Shown here: piece after piece, positions 7,426-16,411 of the stretch
Position numbering within the stretch: the first letter of the stretch is position 1
Layout: every line of letters starts with the position of its first letter
Assembly: GCF_029893585.1 (NCBI RefSeq)
Contig: NZ_JARXYX010000035.1
Location: forward strand, 49,277 to 113,276
Reading direction: 5' to 3'
Source of the DNA: Streptomyces sp. LBL
Lineage (GTDB): Bacteria; Actinomycetota; Actinomycetes; Streptomycetales; Streptomycetaceae
DNA length: 64,000 nucleotides
Made by a program: the position numbers and the translations under genes
Notes under the pieces: model-generated
The model's input: the letters and a program-made list of their open reading frames with translations, nothing else
What the model was told of the DNA's origin: nothing
Databases searched by the model: none

Positions 7426-9369
7426 TCATTTCAACTCGTCCGGACACGGAGTGCCCCGCGGCACCGTGTACGGCGCCGCCAACCGGTACGTCCCCGTCTT
7501 CGGCGCGACCAACATGGTCCACCGGTCCCCCTCCGCGTCCTCCTCCGTCTCCAACAGACACCCGTTGACGTTGTCGTACGACTTCGCCTCCCCGTCCCCC
7601 CGCTCCTTCGACGCCTTCGTCTCCTGCGGCGGCTTCAGCTTGTTCCCCTCGGAGTCCACGATGCTCAGCCACGGCGAGTACGGGATACGGATGAGGATGC
7701 GCCCCGTTTTCTTCACCTCCATGGTCAGCTCGCCCTGCGCCGCCCGGTCCACCACGGCGTCCGGCTCCGCGAGCGGCGCCGGGTCGGTCACCTTGAACAG
7801 CTGCCAGTTGGCGTCGCCCCAGATCTGCCGCAGATACGGCATCCCGCGCTGCACCAGTTGCCGCTCCCGCTGGCCTCCGTCACCGTCCGGCTCGTCCTTG
7901 GGCAGCACGACGAAGTGCACGGCCCAGCGCTGCAACCACTCGTGGTAGTTCGCCGAGTTGAGCGTGTCGTCGTAGAAGAGCGGGTTGCGCTCCATGTCGG
8001 CCTGCCGGTTCCAGCCGCGGGCCAGGTTCACATAGGGCGCGAGTGCGGACGCCTCGCGATGCGAGCGGGCGGGCACGACCTCCACCCGGCCCTTCTCCGC
8101 GCCGACCCCCTGGAGCTCGTTGACCAGCGGCGCGAGTTCACGCGCCCAGGACGCCGCCGGGGTGGTGTGGAGGATGTCGTCGACCGTCTTGAAGCCGATC
8201 CACCCGGTGAAACCGGCGAAGGCCAGCACGGCCGTGTACCACTTGCGCGAGCGCGGCACGGTGAACGGCAGCGCCGCCAGCAGCACGACCCCCGCGAACA
8301 GCATCGGCAGCCGCGTGATGTTGGAGCCGATCTGGGAGCTGACCAGCCATACCAGCAGCACCCCCAGCCCGTACACGACCGACGTGATCCGTACGGTCGT
8401 CCACTCGCGAGGGACCACGGCGTACACGGCTGCCGCGGACGCCAGCGGCAGGATCGTCGAGAAGATCGACATCGGCTGGGTGCCGGAGAACGGAAACAGC
8501 CAGGCAGACACCGCCACGACGGCCGCCGGGGCGAGGCCCAGCGCCCACGCGCCCGGCCGCCGCTTCTGCAGGAACAGCGCGACCGCCACCAGCCCCACGA
8601 ACAGGCCCGCGACCGGCGAGGACATGGTGGCCAGCGCGGCCAGCGGTGCCGCGCACAGGGCCTTCGCCCACCGTTTGTAGCGCCAGCGGTGGGGCCAACA
8701 GAACACGACGGCGACCGCGGCCAGGGAGAACATCGTGCCCAGCCCGAACGTCACCCGCCCCGAGATCGCGTTGCACAGGAGGGCGAAGACCCCGGCCAGC
8801 GCCGGCCACAGCGGCTTCCGCACCGGCCGGCTGCGCACGAGGACCAGCATCAACAGGGTCGCCGAGAGCGTCCCCGCGATCATCATCGTCGTACGGACGC
8901 CGAGGACCGACATCAGATACGGCGACACCACGCTGTACGACACCGGGTGCATCCCGCCGTACCAGGCGAGGTTGTACGCCGAGTCCGGATGCCGGCCGAC
9001 GAACTCCGCCCACGCGTCCTGCGCGGCAAGATCGCCACCGCTGTTCGCAAAGGTGAAGAACCAGGCGACGTGGAGCACACCGGAGAGGATGGTGACGAAG
9101 AGGACGGGATGGCGCCGGCTCCATGCGCGGAGGGTGGCGAAGCGAGCGGCGAAGCCGGTGGTGGATTCGGTGGTGGATTCGGCGGTGGATTCAGAGGTGG
9201 ATTCGGACGCAGGGTGGGCGTCCTCCTCATTGCCGGTTTCCGTGCCGGTTTCCGTGTCGATCTCCGCACCGCCGTGGTCGTCTTTCGGGTTCGCGGGCAG
9301 CCGTATTCGCGGGCCTGTTCCCGGGCCCGGATCGGTCTCGTCGGCGCGTGTCGGCTCCGCTGTGGCCAC
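7426..9369 (-). CDS. polytopic membrane protein, GT-C glycosyltransferase-like topology
   Basis: 647 residues. A disordered acidic N-terminus of about 75 residues contains an ESTSESTAESTTESTT repeat; then about 11 hydrophobic segments (residues 88-400) and a soluble C-terminal domain of about 240 residues. Multi-helix plus large C-terminal domain is the layout of GT-C-type sugar transferases, and the first loop carries acidic residues (GGDLAAQDAWAEF), where such enzymes keep a catalytic Asp. I do not recognise the family with certainty. It lies downstream of the carboxypeptidase gene, separated by a strong terminator, so an envelope role is plausible. Confidence 0.6.
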   Translation of the reverse strand: MATAEPTRADETDPGPGTGPRIRLPANPKDDHGGAEIDTETGTETGNEEDAHPASESTSESTAESTTESTTGFAARFATLRAWSRRHPVLFVTILSGVLHVAWFFTFANSGGDLAAQDAWAEFVGRHPDSAYNLAWYGGMHPVSYSVVSPYLMSVLGVRTTMMIAGTLSATLLMLVLVRSRPVRKPLWPALAGVFALLCNAISGRVTFGLGTMFSLAAVAVVFCWPHRWRYKRWAKALCAAPLAALATMSSPVAGLFVGLVAVALFLQKRRPGAWALGLAPAAVVAVSAWLFPFSGTQPMSIFSTILPLASAAAVYAVVPREWTTVRITSVVYGLGVLLVWLVSSQIGSNITRLPMLFAGVVLLAALPFTVPRSRKWYTAVLAFAGFTGWIGFKTVDDILHTTPAASWARELAPLVNELQGVGAEKGRVEVVPARSHREASALAPYVNLARGWNRQADMERNPLFYDDTLNSANYHEWLQRWAVHFVVLPKDEPDGDGGQRERQLVQRGMPYLRQIWGDANWQLFKVTDPAPLAEPDAVVDRAAQGELTMEVKKTGRILIRIPYSPWLSIVDSEGNKLKPPQETKASKERGDGEAKSYDNVNGCLLETEEDAEGDRWTMLVAPKTGTYRLAAPYTVPRGTPCPDELK

Positions 9370-9505
9370 CTGAAGGCACTCCCCGTGGTGTCCCGTCTTC
9401 TGGTCTCGGCCGCGCCCCGTTCCCCGTGCGTTGCCGGCCGTGTCTTCCCTGGTTCGGCGACCGCGCCCCGTCAGCGGCTACTGCCCCGTTTCGTGACGCT
9501 AGCAC

Positions 9506-9551
9506 GCACCCCGCCGACCGGAACCGGGACGGGTTCCGGTCGGCGGGGTGC
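9506..9551 (-). terminator. strong intrinsic-type terminator hairpin
   Basis: A perfect 20-bp stem (9506-9525 with 9532-9551) with a 6-base loop GGGACG lies 25 bp after the stop of the carboxypeptidase gene. There is no T tract, as is common in actinobacterial terminators. It separates that gene from the membrane-protein gene downstream. Confidence 0.85.
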
Positions 9552-9575
9552 GAGGGCGCGCTTTCTTCACCCGTT

Positions 9576-12500
9576 TCAGCCGAGGCGCGTCAACTTGTCC
9601 GAGAAGCCCGGCTCCACGAGGTCCCGCTGAAGGGCGACCGGAACCTTGACCGCGCTGCCGGACCCGTCGCCGACGGTGAGCGAGCCCACCTGGGTGCCCG
9701 CCTTCGCCGTGTGCGGAAGGTCGTTGGCGGCGAAGGTCAGCTTGACGGTCAGGCCCGCCCAGCCGACGGCCGTGACGTCCTTCGTGACGACGACCGGGGT
9801 CCGGCCGCCGACACCGTCGTCGGCGTACCCGACGACCTCGCCCTTCTTCAGGATCGTCGCGGACTTCAGCTCGCCCTGCGCGGCCCGGATGAGCTTGTCG
9901 CCCGCGTCCAGTGCGCCGGCGAGGATGGTGTTGTCGGACCCACCCGCAGGCTGGCGCACGACCGCCCCGACGATCCTCCGGATCTCACCGTTGATTTCCT
10001 TCTTCGCCGCGAAGAGGAGGTTGCCCAGGGCGGAGGTGGTGGTGCCGGTCTTGATGCCTACGACGTCGTTGTAGCCGACCAGGCGGTTCCAGTTGTCGTG
10101 CTTGACGCCCTTGTGGTCGACGTACGACATCATCGTGGCGACCTCACGGAAGGCGGGCTCCTCCATCGCCTTCTTGCCCAGTTTCACCTGGTCCACGGCG
10201 GTGGAGACGGTGGTGTTGTTCAGACCCGACGGGTCCGTGTACGTCGTGTTGGTCATGCCGAGATCCTTGGCGGCGGCGTTCATCTTGCTCACGAACGACT
10301 TCTCGGACCCGGTGTCCCAGCGGGCGAGCAGCCGCGCGATGTTGTTCGCGGACGCAATCAAAATGCTCTCCAGGGCCTCGCGCTGGGTGAGCGAGTCGCC
10401 CTTGGTCACCTTGACCGTCGACTCCTGGCCGGCGTCCGACTGGTCCTGGGCGGTCTGGTCGATCTGGATCTTCGGCCCGTCGGCACCGCTTTTCAGCGGG
10501 TGGTCGCGCAGGATCACGTACGCGGTCATGACCTTGGCGACACTGGCGATCGGCACGGGCCGCTGCTCGCCCGACGAGCCGAAGCTGCCGATGCCCTGCA
10601 CGTCCAGAGCGGCCTGCCCGTCGGCCGGCCAGGGCAGGTCGGCCTTGTTGCCCTCGAAGGTGTAGCCGTCCTCCGCGGTGAGCTGGAGCTCGGGGGTCGG
10701 CAGCGGGCGTACGGCCTGTGCGACCGCGATCACGACCAACAGCAGCAGCACCAACGGGGTCCAGATCTTGACCCGGCGGATCGCCGTGCGGACCGGGGTG
10801 TCCGGGGGTGGCGGTGTGTTCGTCAGCTCCGCCAGCAGATCCAGCGGCGGCTTCGGCGGCAACGGCTGCTGGGTCGTCCGCTCCGGCCCGACCTGCGGCC
10901 CGACCTGCGGCCCGGCCGAGGTGACGTCGGGGGTCCGCTTCACCTGCGGCAGCGCGGTGGTGGCGTCGGCGGCCTTCGGCTTCCGCGTCGCGGAATCGTC
11001 CAGCGGCTTCAACGCGACGAACTTACTGGTCCGCTCGGCTTCGGCCTCGGGCTTGGCTTCGGCCTCAAGCTTGGCCTCGGGTTCGGGCTTCGCCTCGACC
11101 TCGGGCTTGCGGGCCTTGCCGGCCTTCTCGTCCCCCTTGGCTCCCTTGGCTCCCTCGGTCTTGCTCGCCCCACCGAACTTCAACATGGTCGTCGGCTGAT
11201 CCACGGCAGGCGCGGAGGGCCGGGGCGCCTTGAACACGGCGGTGGGCTGATCAACGGAGGGCTTCTTGGGGCCGGCGCCTTCTATGCATTCGTCGGCGTC
11301 TGTGCCTTCGTCAGCGTCGGCGATCTTCGCGTCCGCATCCTTTGCACTGGCCGAGACAGCCTCCTCGGAGGCCCCTCCGTCGATACCGGCGCCCTCGGCG
11401 GGGGAGTCGTCCGTGACAACGTTCTCGGCGTCGTCGGTCGCGGCCTCAGGCTCCGTGTCCTCTGCGGGGGAGTCGGCCGTGGCTTCGGGCTTGGTTTCGG
11501 TGGGGGGCTTGGCCGGTGTCCCGGCTTCGGTGCCGTTTCCGGCGTCTGCCGTCGGGGTCGGCTTGTCCCCGGTCTCGGCGGAGGCGTCGGCAGGGGGCTC
11601 GTTCCCGGCGCGGGTGTCATCCTCGGGTTCGGTTTCGGTCTCGGCGCCACCCTCCGCCGCCGTTTCCGCCTCAGCCGGTGTGTCGGACTGGGCCGCCGAC
11701 TCGGGCTCTACGGCGGCCCTGTCGGCGTCCTTCGCGGAATCCCCGGCCGCCGGTGTCGGTGTCGGTGTCGGTGTCGGCTCGGACGTGTCGACGGAGGGAG
11801 CCGTCCGGGCACCCTCGGCCGGAGACGGGTCCGCGTCCGTGTCGGCGTCCGCTGCCGCGTCGTCACCCCCGGCATCCTCGTCCTGGGGCTCCGCGCCGCC
11901 CTCCACGGGCGCTACGGCGTTCTGGGCGCCCTCGGCCCCCTCAGGGCCCTCCTGGGGCTCTCCGGCGCTCTCAGAGGCTCCTGCGCCCCCTTTCGCGCCC
12001 TCTACGGCCCCCTCGACCGCCGTGTCGGTCACGGTGTCGGTCGTCGCGTCGGCGACTTCGGCGGCAGCCGTCGGCTTCTCGTCCGCCGACCGCACCCACG
12101 CGGCCACAACGTCCCGCAGCCGGCCGTCCCCGCCCGCAGCGGCCTCGTCGCGACTGCCAGACGGATCGTGGTCCTCGGAGGCGTCGGAAGCACCGGAAGC
12201 GTCGGAAGCGCCTGAGGTGCTGGAACCGGCATCGGAGGCGTCAGCCGCGTCCGTAGCCGCGTCCATCTCGTCCTCGGCTGCCCCGGAACCCGCCGCCTCG
12301 GCGTCGTCACCGTCCGCGCCCAGGGCGCCCCCCGTGTCCGAAGCCTCGGAGTCGTCGCCGGAGGCGTCGGCCGCCCCCCGCTCCTCCCTGGCACCGGAGT
12401 CACCAGAAGCAGCACCGGAGCCGTGCCCCGCGCTCGAGCCGCCCTCGGCCCGGCCGTCCCCGTCGCGAGCGCCCCCGGCATCCGTGGTGCCCCCTGAATC

Positions 12501-12815
12501 CGTGGCGCCCCCGGCGTCCGTCGAGTCCGTGGCGCTCCCGGCGTCCATGGCACGTCCGGCGTCCTCGGAGCTCTCCGTCGCCTCCGCGAGTTCGCGCACC
12601 GACAGCACCTTCGTCGCCGTATCGACGCCTCCCCGTGACGTCGACCTCGGCCGGCGCCCCGACGTGCGGGCCACCGCGAGCCGGGGGTCACGGGGTGTGC
12701 TCGTCTCGTTCCTGGCCTCGGGAACCGGACCCGCGCTCCCCGACGTCGGTTCTCCCGACGACTCGTGCTGCTTCGAACTGTCGGGGGACTCGCCCGCCAC
12801 CGATGCCTCCTCCAT
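9576..12815 (-). CDS. D-alanyl-D-alanine carboxypeptidase (S11) with a very long acidic N-terminus
   Basis: 1079 residues. All three penicillin-binding motifs are present: SVAK (about 758), SANN (about 823) and KTG (about 922), so it should trim the terminal D-Ala of peptidoglycan stem peptides and bind beta-lactams. A membrane helix VWTPLVLL-type segment lies at about 680-702. The first 680 residues are low-complexity, rich in Ala, Glu, Asp, Ser and Thr, and by topology would be cytoplasmic. Usual S11 enzymes have about 400 residues, so this is a strong extension, as in some actinobacterial homologues. The N-terminal end includes ARTSGRRPRSTSRGGVDTAT-like basic patches that may contact DNA, RNA or membrane. 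The ribosome site before the ATG is weak. The opposite strand shows a long false frame caused by the repetitive codons. Confidence 0.9.
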   Translation of the reverse strand: MEEASVAGESPDSSKQHESSGEPTSGSAGPVPEARNETSTPRDPRLAVARTSGRRPRSTSRGGVDTATKVLSVRELAEATESSEDAGRAMDAGSATDSTDAGGATDSGGTTDAGGARDGDGRAEGGSSAGHGSGAASGDSGAREERGAADASGDDSEASDTGGALGADGDDAEAAGSGAAEDEMDAATDAADASDAGSSTSGASDASGASDASEDHDPSGSRDEAAAGGDGRLRDVVAAWVRSADEKPTAAAEVADATTDTVTDTAVEGAVEGAKGGAGASESAGEPQEGPEGAEGAQNAVAPVEGGAEPQDEDAGGDDAAADADTDADPSPAEGARTAPSVDTSEPTPTPTPTPAAGDSAKDADRAAVEPESAAQSDTPAEAETAAEGGAETETEPEDDTRAGNEPPADASAETGDKPTPTADAGNGTEAGTPAKPPTETKPEATADSPAEDTEPEAATDDAENVVTDDSPAEGAGIDGGASEEAVSASAKDADAKIADADEGTDADECIEGAGPKKPSVDQPTAVFKAPRPSAPAVDQPTTMLKFGGASKTEGAKGAKGDEKAGKARKPEVEAKPEPEAKLEAEAKPEAEAERTSKFVALKPLDDSATRKPKAADATTALPQVKRTPDVTSAGPQVGPQVGPERTTQQPLPPKPPLDLLAELTNTPPPPDTPVRTAIRRVKIWTPLVLLLLVVIAVAQAVRPLPTPELQLTAEDGYTFEGNKADLPWPADGQAALDVQGIGSFGSSGEQRPVPIASVAKVMTAYVILRDHPLKSGADGPKIQIDQTAQDQSDAGQESTVKVTKGDSLTQREALESILIASANNIARLLARWDTGSEKSFVSKMNAAAKDLGMTNTTYTDPSGLNNTTVSTAVDQVKLGKKAMEEPAFREVATMMSYVDHKGVKHDNWNRLVGYNDVVGIKTGTTTSALGNLLFAAKKEINGEIRRIVGAVVRQPAGGSDNTILAGALDAGDKLIRAAQGELKSATILKKGEVVGYADDGVGGRTPVVVTKDVTAVGWAGLTVKLTFAANDLPHTAKAGTQVGSLTVGDGSGSAVKVPVALQRDLVEPGFSDKLTRLG

Positions 12816-13036
12816 GCGCCACGCGCACTTCGCGCGGCAACCGAATCGTGAACAGCCGCCCGGGACAACGCTTTAAGCGATGTCCGAACCATGTACCAGT
12901 GTCCTGTGTGCGGGCTTGACTCAAGCGGTAGACGAGAACGACATACCTACCGGTTCCCTCACAAACAGGTAACGCACCCTCGACAGACCAATGTGAGAGG
13001 GGTCACCCTGTCATTCATCCACGCGGGGAGGCATGG

Positions 13037-13792
13037 ATGGGCAGGAGCCGCAGAACGATTCCGGAGGAGCTTCTGTTGCTGGCGTTGGACCCGACCACGG
13101 GTACCACCGCACAGCCGCAGTCGCTCGACCTTGGTCTGGCCGGAGCGCAGCTAGTGGAGCTGGCGCTGGCCGGACGGATAGCCCCTGACGGGGATCGTAT
13201 CGCCGTGGTGTCCCCACGGCCGACAGGAGATCCAACATTGGACTGTGCGTTGGAGTTGCTGCGAAGGCGTGGCGCTCCCGTACGGGCTGTCCACTGGATT
13301 GGCGGGCCGCGTCTTGGGCTGCGCCAGACCTACCTCTCGTATCTGGAGCGGTGCGGCATGGTGCATGCCGCGGCGGGCCAGATGTGCGGGGTGTTGCCGA
13401 CGACTCGCTATCAGGCGACGGAAACCGAGATCAGCCGGGAGATCAGAGCCCGACTGGACTCCGCGATCCGCACCGGCGTACCGCCGGACCCGCGGACCGC
13501 GGCGCTCGCCGCACTGGCGCACGCGGTCGGCCTGGGCAAGCATCTGTACCCCGGGAACGAGGGGCGGTCCTCCCGCTCCCGGCTCAGGGATCTGATCAGG
13601 CACGACCCCATGGGCGGTCTCGTCGCGCACGCGGTGATGGACGTCCAGAACGGCGTGGGCGCCCAGCCACGCCGCAGCCCGGCACCGGCCGGCCGTCAGG
13701 TCGCCCCCGGAGCCAGGCCCGCACCGGAACCCGCTCGCGGTGTTCCGATGCAACCGCGCCGTGGTTCCATGGCGCGCGCCGTGGCTCACTGA
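13037..13792 (+). CDS. GPP34 (GOLPH3/VPS74-like) family protein
   Basis: 251 residues; the ATG at 13037 follows GGGGAGG. The N-terminus PEELLLLALDPTTG and the following LGLAGAQLVELALAGRI match the GPP34 fold, which in eukaryotic GOLPH3 binds phosphoinositides. Bacterial members are common in actinomycetes and of unknown role. After about residue 200 the tail is low-complexity (Pro, Arg, Ala). Divergent from the carboxypeptidase gene, sharing a 220-bp promoter region. Confidence 0.85.
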   Translation: MGRSRRTIPEELLLLALDPTTGTTAQPQSLDLGLAGAQLVELALAGRIAPDGDRIAVVSPRPTGDPTLDCALELLRRRGAPVRAVHWIGGPRLGLRQTYLSYLERCGMVHAAAGQMCGVLPTTRYQATETEISREIRARLDSAIRTGVPPDPRTAALAALAHAVGLGKHLYPGNEGRSSRSRLRDLIRHDPMGGLVAHAVMDVQNGVGAQPRRSPAPAGRQVAPGARPAPEPARGVPMQPRRGSMARAVAH

Positions 13793-14068
13793 GCGGCGTT
13801 TCCACGCACGACCACGCGGCGCAAGGCACCGCACCGCACCGCAGCACGCAGCACGCAGCACCGCAACGCCGCACCATGCAGAACCACGCACCACGCTGAA
13901 CCGAGCCGCCGCACCGCAGTCCCCATGACCCGGTCCGGGAGCCGCTGGTCCGCGCGGGGTGACGGGATCGTACGTCCGGGCCACCGGACGAAGAAACGGT
14001 CCCGCCGCCCCGCGCGGCCGTATGCGTGGGCGTATGCGTATGAAGTGGGGCGTGTGGCGAAAACCCTT
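13793..14068. other. intergenic stretch, no gene supported
   Basis: Contains short CAGCACGCAGCACGC-type repeats after the GPP34 stop. Open frames here have no ribosome site and unnatural composition. I see nothing functional before the operator-like repeats at 14069. Confidence 0.5.
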
Positions 14069-14118
14069 CAACCCCCGTGCGCGCAGCGCATATCAACCCC
14101 CATGCGCTCAGCGCATAT
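14069..14118. promoter_or_regulatory. two tandem 25-bp repeats, each with a palindromic operator
   Basis: Two 25-bp copies differing at two bases. The centres are GTGCGCGCAGCGCAT (14077-14091) and ATGCGCTCAGCGCAT (14102-14116), the second a perfect palindrome. They are about 100-140 bp before the HTH-DUF5753 gene and 25 bp apart, so two dimers could bind with fixed spacing. Autoregulation is inferred. Confidence 0.6.
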
Positions 14119-14219
14119 CCACTGTTTCCCAGCGGTAGTAAGCACCTTGGTGGCAGTCTGCTCAACAGCAGATACGCAAAGTCGCAAGTATGAGGCACGC
14201 AGCCGGAGGTGCACGTCCC

Positions 14220-15089
14220 GTGGCGTCCAATGTCAATCCCACCGTCCGGCGGCGCCGGCTGGGCCAGGAGCTGCGCCGACTCCGCGAGCTCAGGGGCATG
14301 ACGGCCGAGGAGGTCGCCGAGCGACTGCTGGTGTCGCAGTCGAAGATCAGCCGTCTGGAGAACGGGCGGCGCAGCATCAGCCAGCGCGACGTGCGTGATC
14401 TCTGCGGGGTCTACGAGGTCGAGGATCGGCGCGTCGTCGAGTCGCTGATGCAGATGGCCAAGGATTCGCGGCAACAGGGCTGGTGGCACGCGTTCGGGGA
14501 CATCCCGTACAGCGTCTACATCGGTCTGGAGACCGACGCGGAATCGCTCAGGGTCTACGAGCCCCAGATCATCACCGGCCTGCTGCAGACCCGCGCCTAT
14601 GCCGAGGCCATCATCAGAGGCGGTTCGCCGGAGACCTCGGACACCGAGATCGACAAGCGCGCGAAGGTCCGGCTGCGGCGGCAGGATCGTATCGCCCTTG
14701 AGGGGGAGCCGCTCAGGTTGTGGGTGGTGCTGGACGAGGCGTCGCTGCGCCGGGTGGTGGGAAGCCGACAGGTGATGCGCGAACAGCTGGAGTACCTGGC
14801 CGAGGTGTCCCAGCGTCCGCACATCACCGTGCAGGTGCTGCCGTTCGACGTGGGGGCGCATCCCGGCATCAACGGCCAGTACTCCATCCTGGAGTTCGCC
14901 GACGCGGCCGACTCGAGCGTGGTGTACATCGAGGGTGTCACCAGCGACCTGTACCTGGAGAAGGCGCACGACGTGCAGAAGTACACGGTCATGTACGAGC
15001 ACCTGCGGGCCCAGGCGCTGAACGTGGACCAGTCGCGTCAGCTGATCGAGGACGTGGCCAAGGAGTACGCCCGGGAGTACGCCAGTTGA
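14220..15089 (+). CDS. HTH-XRE transcriptional regulator with DUF5753 domain
   Basis: 289 residues from GTG 14220, preceded by GGAGGT nine bases upstream; an upstream ATG at 14190 is less likely. The helix-turn-helix covers about residues 10-65 (MTAEEVAERLLVSQSKISRLENG). The rest is a DUF5753 ligand or partner domain with the typical QIITGLLQTRAYAEAI segment. Streptomyces has dozens of such regulators, each next to a DUF397 gene, thought to work as antitoxin-like or developmental switch pairs. Here the DUF397 partner follows 192 bp downstream. Confidence 0.9.
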   Translation: MASNVNPTVRRRRLGQELRRLRELRGMTAEEVAERLLVSQSKISRLENGRRSISQRDVRDLCGVYEVEDRRVVESLMQMAKDSRQQGWWHAFGDIPYSVYIGLETDAESLRVYEPQIITGLLQTRAYAEAIIRGGSPETSDTEIDKRAKVRLRRQDRIALEGEPLRLWVVLDEASLRRVVGSRQVMREQLEYLAEVSQRPHITVQVLPFDVGAHPGINGQYSILEFADAADSSVVYIEGVTSDLYLEKAHDVQKYTVMYEHLRAQALNVDQSRQLIEDVAKEYAREYAS

Positions 15090-15281
15090 GCCTTTTCCGG
15101 GCGGGGGTGCCGGATAATACACCCCGGGTAAGCCCTCCTGGAAGAGGCATCTGGAATATGCCACACGGAAGAGTGAACGACTGCTCCGAAAGGGGAGGCT
15201 GGCGAGTAGCGTCGATCACGCCAACGATCAGTAAAGGTTGGCGGAAATCGAACAGTGCTACTGCCTAACGGAGCAAACAAC

Positions 15282-15476
15282 ATGGCAATTCGCCTGGGTG
15301 CCACGAAAACGTGGCTGACGTCCTCGTACACGAACAACAATGGCGCCTGTGTGATGGTCAGGTCGACCACGGAGACGTCGCTGGACGTGGGGGACACCAA
15401 GGTCGGCCCCGACGGAGTCAAGGTGAAGTTCCCCGCGGACGCGTGGAACGCCTTCGTGGCCTCGGTCAAGGGATAA
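15282..15476 (+). CDS. DUF397 domain small protein
   Basis: 64 residues from ATG 15282 with GGAG eight bases upstream. Features of DUF397: W-L-x-S-S-Y near the start, VMVRSTTETSLDVGDTK in the middle and a FPADAWNAFVASV end. It pairs with the HTH-DUF5753 regulator upstream, with which it is expected to interact. The 190-bp gap between the two genes is AT-richer than its surroundings and may carry a separate promoter. Confidence 0.9.
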   Translation: MAIRLGATKTWLTSSYTNNNGACVMVRSTTETSLDVGDTKVGPDGVKVKFPADAWNAFVASVKG

Positions 15477-15724
15477 GGGAGCGGTTCCTTCTGGTCCCGG
15501 TCCGAGCGGGGTGCGTCACCGACAACTGCACAAGCACCACGTCACGAGCCCTCTCGACCAGATCGCCGTCCTTGCCGAGGGGGCTCGGCTCTGCCCGCAC
15601 CCGGCACGCGGGCCGACCGACGCGCGGGCCGACCGAACGCGGCCCGTCCGACGCCCGGGCCCGTCGGCGCGCGGCCCGTCGGCGCGCGGCCCGCACCCGG
15701 TGGGCGGGCCGCTGGGCGGTCACG
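15477..15724. other. convergent intergenic gap with GC-rich short repeats
   Basis: About 15595-15720 repeats the units CGGGCCGACCG and CGGCGCGCGGCCCGT. No gene seen. It lies between the stops of the DUF397 and glutathione peroxidase genes and may help termination from both sides. Confidence 0.4.
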
Positions 15725-16237
15725 TCAGCCGGCGAGCTGTGCCTCCACGGCGGTCACGACCTCCGCCGACTCCGGCTCGGTCTGCGGCGAGAAACGTGCG
15801 ACGACCGTGCCGTCCCTGCCGATCAGGAACTTCTCGAAGTTCCAGCGGATGTCCCCGCTGTGCCCCTCGGCGTCGGCGAAGCCGACCAGACGGTCGTAGA
15901 GCGGGTGCCGTCCCTCTCCGTTGACGTCGACCTTCTCGGTCAGCGGGAAGGTCACGCCGTACGTCGCCGAGCAGAACTCGGCGATTTCGTCGGCGCTGCC
16001 GGGCTCCTGCCCCATGAACTGGTTGCACGGCACCCCGAGCACGGTGAAGCCGCGCTGGGCGTACTGCTCGTGCAGCCGCTCAAGTCCGCTGTACTGCGGG
16101 GTCAGCCCGCACTTGGAGGCCACGTTCACGACGAGCACGGCCTGCCCGGCGTACTGCGAAAGGTCCGCGGAACCGCCCTTGAGGGCGCCGATCTCGGTGG
16201 CGAGGGGAGAATTGCCGTTGCTGTCTGCAGTCGTCAT
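15725..16237 (-). CDS. glutathione peroxidase family thiol peroxidase
   Basis: 170 residues. Cys in NVASKCGLTPQYSGLE (about residue 43) is the peroxidatic residue, in place of selenocysteine; VPCNQF and WNFEKFLIG supply the Gln, Trp and Asn of the active site. Actinomycetes lack glutathione, so the enzyme more likely uses thioredoxin or mycothiol to reduce hydroperoxides. Cytoplasmic, single gene. Confidence 0.93.
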   Translation of the reverse strand: MTTADSNGNSPLATEIGALKGGSADLSQYAGQAVLVVNVASKCGLTPQYSGLERLHEQYAQRGFTVLGVPCNQFMGQEPGSADEIAEFCSATYGVTFPLTEKVDVNGEGRHPLYDRLVGFADAEGHSGDIRWNFEKFLIGRDGTVVARFSPQTEPESAEVVTAVEAQLAG

Positions 16238-16411
16238 GCCCGGATGCTAGCCCCGCCAGGTGTCGCGCTCCTGATCGGGCCCTGACCCTTCACGGGGCAC
16301 CCTCAGCTTTCGTATGGGACAGGGCTGTTGTCTGGCGGCGGAACGGTTTGGTGTCCGCGTGCGTCGTCCCTCTCCGGGGCGCAGTGGCTGTGTCCCGGAG
16401 AGGGGGACCGG

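Noticed and set aside
7858..9630. 590-codon plus-strand frame opposite the membrane-protein gene
   Set aside because: Arg/His/Gln-rich shadow; the minus strand has regular membrane helices.
11266..12876. 536-codon open frame on the plus strand, Ser/Ala/Pro-rich
   Set aside because: It is the mirror of the low-complexity N-terminal codons of the carboxypeptidase on the minus strand; no domain and no ribosome site.
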